Source: Jonquetella anthropi DSM 22815 (GTDB lineage Bacteria; Synergistota; Synergistia; Synergistales; Dethiosulfovibrionaceae). From it: a stretch of DNA of 64,000 bases. The position numbers were made by a program, and so were the translations under genes. The stretch covers positions 354,910 through 418,909 of the forward strand of contig NZ_CM001376.1 in NCBI RefSeq assembly GCF_000237805.1. The letters run 5' to 3'. A model generated the notes under the pieces. That model was not told the DNA's origin. It saw only the letters and a list, made by a program, of their open reading frames with translations, and did not search any database. Shown here piece by piece: positions 60,204 to 64,000 of this stretch (within the stretch, counting starts at the first letter, position 1; each line of letters starts with the position of its first letter).

Positions 60204-60884
60204 TCACCTCCGCGGGCCGTCCTTCGAGAGGACGAGACGGCGGGGAAAACGGCTCAACAGGTTCTCATCGTGGCTTGCGACGACGAGGGCGCTCCCTTTG
60301 CCGCACAGCTCGGTCAGACAATCGAGGACGGTCTGGCTGTTCGGGCCGTCAAGGCTGGCGGTCGGCTCGTCGGCCAGAATGAGTTCTGGGTCCGAGATGA
60401 GCGCTCTGGCGATGGCCGCGCGCTGGCTTTCGCCAAGGCTGAGGGCCCGCGGCTTGAGCCGGCGCTTGTCGCTTAGTCCCAGCCGATCTAAAAGCTCGGC
60501 GCCGCGCTTTTTCGCCTGCTCGCGCGGGACGCCGGCGATTTGTCCGGCGATGAGCAGGTTCTCTTCCACCGAGAAGTCGGGCAGCAGGTTCATGATCTGA
60601 AAGACGTATCCCACGTGGGCGGCGCGCCACGCTTCGGTCTGGGGCGTTCCGGCCAGCAGGGAGCTTCCGTCGGCCTGAACGGCCCCGGCCGTTGGGCGGT
60701 ACAGGCCGGCGAGAATGTGAAGCAGGGTGGACTTTCCCGACCCGCTGGGGCCGGCGAGGGCGAGCCGGTCGCCGCGGCCCAGCTCAAACGAGACGGGGCG
60801 AAGTCCGGCGACGGTTTCGCCGCCGGCGCGGTAGTTTTTCGTCACGCCGGAAACGCGAAGGAAGGGCGTTTGTGAGGGTGTCAT
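60204..60884 (-). CDS. LolD-like ABC ATPase (zinc-associated, PA4064-like)
   Basis: A 226-residue ATPase of the MacB/LolD class: Walker A GPSGSGKST, Walker B LILADEPTASLD, His switch in VASHDE. The signature reads LSLGESQR instead of LSGGQ. ATG overlaps the DUF3299 stop (ATGA); the permease follows after 4 bp. Confidence 0.9.
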   Translation of the reverse strand: MTPSQTPFLRVSGVTKNYRAGGETVAGLRPVSFELGRGDRLALAGPSGSGKSTLLHILAGLYRPTAGAVQADGSSLLAGTPQTEAWRAAHVGYVFQIMNLLPDFSVEENLLIAGQIAGVPREQAKKRGAELLDRLGLSDKRRLKPRALSLGESQRAAIARALISDPELILADEPTASLDGPNSQTVLDCLTELCGKGSALVVASHDENLLSRFPRRLVLSKDGPRR

Positions 60885-61354
60885 TCTAAGGCCTCCATTT
60901 GGTTAGCGTAAATTCGGACAAGGCTGATGAAGCCGGTCTCTTCGTCCATGGCGTTGCCCAGCTCGAGACGGCCGGTGACTTTGATCTGTTGGTCGAACGG
61001 CAGGGCGCGGGCCGGCTTGGACAAATAAACGAGCACGATGTTGTCAGGCCAGTCGGCGTCGGACGAGCAGAACGGGCAGATGGACATGGGGACTTTCGTC
61101 AGCACGAAGAACCGAAGGGACGGTTTGAGCGGCGGGGCCATGAACCCCTGCATGCTGACGGTTTTTCCGTTCAGCGCCTGCGCTTTGGGGGAGAGCTCCA
61201 GCCCGAGGGACGAGGCGCCCGAGTACACTTGAGAAAACTCGAGGAGCCCTCCGCTCTCCTGAGAAAAAGCGCCGGACGCGAGACCGGCAGAAAGGGAAAA
61301 AAGGCAGAGGAGCGAAAGAACTCCTCTGCCGAAAGGGTTCTGAAACCGAACCAT
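60881..61354 (-). CDS. DUF3299 periplasmic protein (PA4066-like)
   Basis: A 157-residue exported protein: signal peptide about residues 1-31 (SAGLASGAFS-QE), then the DUF3299 fold with NGKTVSMQGFMAPPL and the CPFCSSD motif. DUF3299 proteins accompany LolD/FtsX-type ABC pairs in zinc-responsive loci. ATG 61354 begins only 3 bp after the phoA stop, with GGACGG as a weak site inside phoA, so its translation probably depends on phoA. Confidence 0.82.
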   Translation of the reverse strand: MVRFQNPFGRGVLSLLCLFSLSAGLASGAFSQESGGLLEFSQVYSGASSLGLELSPKAQALNGKTVSMQGFMAPPLKPSLRFFVLTKVPMSICPFCSSDADWPDNIVLVYLSKPARALPFDQQIKVTGRLELGNAMDEETGFISLVRIYANQMEALE

Positions 61355-61357
61355 GCA

Positions 61358-63097
61358 TTACCGTCCGGCAGTCGCTTTGACGCCCAGAGCTCTCATGATG
61401 CCGTAGAACACCTCGGTGTTGTCCATGACGCCCTTGAAGTACTCGGCGCCGCGTCCGGCAGCGGACAGAGGCACGTCGTCGGCCGCGTGGACTTCCTGCG
61501 GGTCGCCTTCCGGAATGTCACCGGAGATCATTCGGCCGTTCGGGTTGCGTTCCTTGTTGGCCCGGGCAACTTTCCCGTCCATCACGGCCGGGTCGGTGGG
61601 GCGGGGAAGGAAGCGGTAGTTCTCGTAGTGGTCGGGGAAGTTGGCATACTGGACGGCCAGCGTGACGTCCGGGTCCGGATTGTCGGGGAAGCCGTCGCCG
61701 TTCGCGTCGGAGAAGGTGGGGAAGCCCGCGTCGGCGTATGTTCTGACGGCGTTCCGTCCCGTCTTGCCGTCGCGCTCGTGGTACGTGCCGGTAATGCTGA
61801 TACCGTGGCTGTGGTCGGCGGTGCAGATGATCAGCGTGTCGCCGTGCTCCTTGGCGAACTGGCGGCCCAGCTCGATCGCCTTGTCGAACTCGATGGTGTC
61901 GTAGGCGGCCCGCTGCCAGTCCATGGTGTGAATCTGCTTGTCGATGCAGGCGCCTTCGACCATGAGGAAGAAGCCGTTCTTGTTCTTGCTCAGTCGGTCC
62001 AACGCGGCAGCGGTCATTTCCATCAGGTTGGGCTGATCGGTGAAGTGGCCCAGCACTTCCGGGTCCTTGAGGATTTCCCGGTCGATGTAGACGTTCATGT
62101 GGTTCATCGCGAACAAGCCAAGAATCTTGTCGCCGCCAGCCTTCGCCAGTTCTTTTCTGTTGCCGGCCAAGGCGTAGCCGGCCTTCTTAAACTCTTCGAC
62201 CAAGTTTCTGTCGTCGGTTCGCTTGGAACCGGCGGTCGATTTGGGGAGGAAGTACCGGGCGCCGCCGCCTAAGACGACGTCGGCTTTCAGCATTTCAGTC
62301 GCGACGTAGTTCTGTTCGGCCCGCCGGCGGGTGTGGGAGACGAACGCCGCCGGGGTCGCGTCGGTGACGCTGGCGGTGGTGACCAGTCCGATGGACATGC
62401 CTTTGGCACGCCGAAGAATTTCGGCCAAGTCTTCGACCTTCGGGTCGTCCATCGGGTCCGGCGTGGCGTTCTCGTACACGCCCATGGCGTTGACGACCGA
62501 CTTGTGGCCGGTGGCGTAGGCCGACGCGCTGTTGGCCGAGTCGGTGACCAGCGAGTCGTAGCCGGAGGTGGTCAGCAGCGCCGTGCCGTCGGTCAGCTGC
62601 TCCATGCTGAGCAGACCGTTGTACTTGCCTTCGGTAATGCCTTTGGAAAGGATTCGGGCGATCTGGCGGCTCTGAAGGCCCATGCCGTCGCCGATGTAGA
62701 GAATGACGTTCTTGACCGGCTTCTTGATGGACTCCTGAACGACGGTGTAGTGCTTGACGGCCTGATAGGTCTTGCCGCCGGATCGGGCTGAGGCGCTGAC
62801 CGTGACGTCTCCGGGCTTGGCGAACGTCACACCGTCGGCCCGCAGGCTGGACAGTTCGTCGGACGCGGTGAAGCCCGGCTTCTCTCCGAAGAACTCGGCG
62901 ATCGGCTGGCCGTTGACCGTCACGTCGATGGCGTCGGCTTTCGCGCCCCGGAGCTCGCACTCGAAGTCAAACTTCTGTCCGGCCCAGAACTTGGCCCGGT
63001 CGATGGGCAAAACGACGAGTTCCGGCTCAGAGGCCCCGGCGATAGAAGCCGTCAGCACCGCCGCCAGAGCGGACAACATGAGAAAACGAATTTTCAC
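61358..63097 (-). CDS. phoA: Alkaline phosphatase
   Basis: A 579-residue secreted phosphomonoesterase. Signal peptide about residues 1-22 (TASIAGA-SE), an extra N-terminal beta domain (about 25-125), then the catalytic fold: LYIGDGMG, nucleophile Ser in VTDSANSASA, TADHSHG and other Zn/Mg ligands. Larger than E. coli PhoA (471). GTG 63097 has GGAGGTG 8 bp upstream. Preceded by a four-unit Pho box; followed at 3 bp by the zinc-associated ABC trio. The enzyme needs Zn and Mg. Confidence 0.94.
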   Translation of the reverse strand: MKIRFLMLSALAAVLTASIAGASEPELVVLPIDRAKFWAGQKFDFECELRGAKADAIDVTVNGQPIAEFFGEKPGFTASDELSSLRADGVTFAKPGDVTVSASARSGGKTYQAVKHYTVVQESIKKPVKNVILYIGDGMGLQSRQIARILSKGITEGKYNGLLSMEQLTDGTALLTTSGYDSLVTDSANSASAYATGHKSVVNAMGVYENATPDPMDDPKVEDLAEILRRAKGMSIGLVTTASVTDATPAAFVSHTRRRAEQNYVATEMLKADVVLGGGARYFLPKSTAGSKRTDDRNLVEEFKKAGYALAGNRKELAKAGGDKILGLFAMNHMNVYIDREILKDPEVLGHFTDQPNLMEMTAAALDRLSKNKNGFFLMVEGACIDKQIHTMDWQRAAYDTIEFDKAIELGRQFAKEHGDTLIICTADHSHGISITGTYHERDGKTGRNAVRTYADAGFPTFSDANGDGFPDNPDPDVTLAVQYANFPDHYENYRFLPRPTDPAVMDGKVARANKERNPNGRMISGDIPEGDPQEVHAADDVPLSAAGRGAEYFKGVMDNTEVFYGIMRALGVKATAGR

Positions 63098-63141
63098 TTA
63101 CAGCACCTCCGCGTGAATGATTGTTTTTCTAAGCTGTTTTT

Positions 63142-63197
63142 ATCCTACGGCGGCGGCTTTGCGGGGAGCTGACAAAAACATTACATTCCTGTTACGG
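63142..63197 (-). promoter_or_regulatory. Pho box and -10 element of phoA
   Basis: Reading the minus strand: CCGTAAC (63197-63191), ATGTAAT (63186-63180), TTGTCAG (63175-63169), CCGCAAA (63164-63158), each 11 bp apart, then exactly 10 bp to TAGGAT (63147-63142). Same unit spacing and -10 distance as upstream of pstS. Confidence 0.83.
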
Positions 63198-63233
63198 TCG
63201 GACGAAAAAGGGCGCCGCAGTTTTTGATATGCT

Positions 63234-63275
63234 CCCCCCAAGTAGGACAGGGAAATATAAAACCTACTTGGGGGG
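63234..63275 (+). repeat. Perfect inverted repeat covering the orfA ribosome site
   Basis: CCCCCCAAGTAGG (63234-63246) and CCTACTTGGGGGG (63263-63275), 16-base loop. The right arm holds the only purine-rich Shine-Dalgarno before the ATG at 63283, so a read-through transcript would fold and hide it. Confidence 0.75.
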
Positions 63276-63282
63276 TATTTCT

Positions 63283-63978
63283 ATGCCCAGAAAAAGCAAG
63301 ATAGACTCAGCTTTGAAAATATCTCTAGTTGAAAGCTATCTCCGAGACGAAATCAGCTGCACAGAAGCGACAAGGCAAGCGGGGCTTAGGGGCCGCGCAT
63401 CGTTTAGGAGTTGGGTCCGGATTTACCAAAATGAAGGTCCCGGAGGATTGCTCGCTCAATCGAGAAACAGACATTATTCACAGGAGCTGAAATTGGCTGC
63501 CGTTCATGCCTATCTGAGCGGAGAAGGATCCTTAACGGAGACGGCGTATCGCTATGGCTTACGGTCAAAAGCTCAACTTCAAAGCTGGATACAGGCATAT
63601 ACTACTCATGGATGGATCCAATCGCGCACAAGCGGAGGAGGCAGCTCCATGAGAAAAGCCAGACAGACAACCCAGGAAGAACGCCTTGAAATCGTACAGT
63701 ACTGCCTTGCTAAGGATAATAATTATGGAGCGACGGCACTGAAATACGACTGTTCCTATCAGCAGGTGCGCAACTGGGTGCTCCGTTATGAGAGCATGGG
63801 CCCCGCCGGCCTTGAAGACCGTCGTGGACGGCGGATTGGAACCCTGCCAGCCCGGACACCAGAGGAAAAGCAGCGCCACAGGATTGCAGAACTGGAACGC
63901 AAGAACCGCGACCTTCAGATGGAGAACGACCTGTTAAAAAAAATCAGAGAGTTAGAGATGAAAGATCGCTCTCTCTGA
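63283..63978 (+). CDS. IS3-family transposase OrfA (helix-turn-helix protein)
   Basis: A 231-residue protein with three HTH modules (about residues 8-50, 60-105, 125-175) and a C-terminal leucine-zipper-type coiled coil (RIAELERKNRDLQMENDLLK), characteristic of IS150-type OrfA. An A8 run at 63936-63943 near the 3' end is a likely -1 slippage site for making the OrfAB transposase. The ATG follows a G-rich site. OrfB is cut off by the window end. Confidence 0.88.
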   Translation: MPRKSKIDSALKISLVESYLRDEISCTEATRQAGLRGRASFRSWVRIYQNEGPGGLLAQSRNRHYSQELKLAAVHAYLSGEGSLTETAYRYGLRSKAQLQSWIQAYTTHGWIQSRTSGGGSSMRKARQTTQEERLEIVQYCLAKDNNYGATALKYDCSYQQVRNWVLRYESMGPAGLEDRRGRRIGTLPARTPEEKQRHRIAELERKNRDLQMENDLLKKIRELEMKDRSL

Positions 63979-64000
63979 CTCGACATCCCTACAAATACCA

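Larger units (their letters stand above)
63225..64000 (+). mobile_element. IS3-family insertion sequence (IS150-like), left part; right end outside window
   Basis: Starts near TGATATGCTCCCCCC (63225), with TG ends as in IS3-family elements, followed by the orfA reading frame. Base composition is lower in GC and codon use differs from the neighbours. OrfB, the DDE transposase, and the right inverted repeat would lie beyond 64000. Confidence 0.8.

Noticed and set aside
1-64000. tRNA, rRNA, CRISPR arrays or phage genes
   Set aside because: I saw no tRNA T-loop plus acceptor pattern, no rRNA sequence, no regularly spaced repeats and no phage structural genes; a tool-based scan would be more sensitive.

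Overview
The window is about 60% GC chromosomal DNA from a diderm, probably anaerobic bacterium. An RND efflux pump, PBP1C, an AsmA-like protein, a LolD/FtsX-type ABC system and a porin with one N-terminal SLH domain show an outer membrane. The SLH-porin, a UPF0182 protein, a flavodiiron protein, B12 genes and tight GTGA/ATGA-overlapping operons suggest the phylum Synergistota (Jonquetella/Pyramidobacter-like). That placement is inference from gene content; there is no rRNA in the window.

Layout. 1-5316: 3' part of an RND pump gene, overlapping pbpC, then an AEC-family carrier. 5326-8378: promoter, cobalamin riboswitch and terminator, then a btuFCD-type ABC importer. 8435-14098 (minus): HflK-like, HflC and a third SPFH protein co-transcribed with a P1B-type ATPase. 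14297-20573 (minus): malic enzyme, UPF0182 protein, MFS exporter, LmeA-like secreted protein. 20663-22322: ridA and a flavodiiron protein. 22443-29203: a complete Pho locus (Pho box, pstSCAB, phoU, phoB, phoR). 29292-34909: deoC, a minus-strand operon (HD hydrolase, class-I amidotransferase-type hydrolase, TVP38 membrane protein) and a Slt-type lytic transglycosylase. 34934-37240: a DUF2156-M20 peptidase fusion; then rmuC on the minus strand. 38776-45240: a late-cobalamin operon (a CobQ without its amidotransferase domain, cbiB, cobD, cobT, cobS, cobU) running into ogt and an orphan ABC ATPase. 45272-48757: an AsmA/TamB-like giant. 48869-53296: proB-proA-ddl, then argF. 53778-55265: SLH-porin. 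55758-63097 (minus): znuA-znuC-znuB-gloA, and upstream of it phoA-DUF3299-LolD-like-FtsX-like. From about 63225 to the right edge: an IS3-family element cut by the window end.

How the parts relate. The pst operon and phoA carry matching four-unit Pho boxes (7-bp units every 11 bp) placed 10 bp upstream of their -10 elements, so both should belong to one PhoB regulon, and the regulators are encoded in the window. The phoA transcript appears to run into a zinc-associated ABC system of the kind known as PA4064-PA4066 in Pseudomonas, while glyoxalase I, also a metalloenzyme, sits at the end of znuACB. Metal supply and metal-dependent enzymes therefore seem to be grouped. B12 import is under riboswitch control; the cob operon shows no riboswitch.

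The most unusual items are the phoA-zinc operon, the CobQ that lacks its glutaminase domain but keeps the C-terminal helix, the DUF2156-M20 fusion, the triple-SPFH/P-type ATPase operon, and a ZnuA whose metal loop holds about 12 Cys and 24 His.
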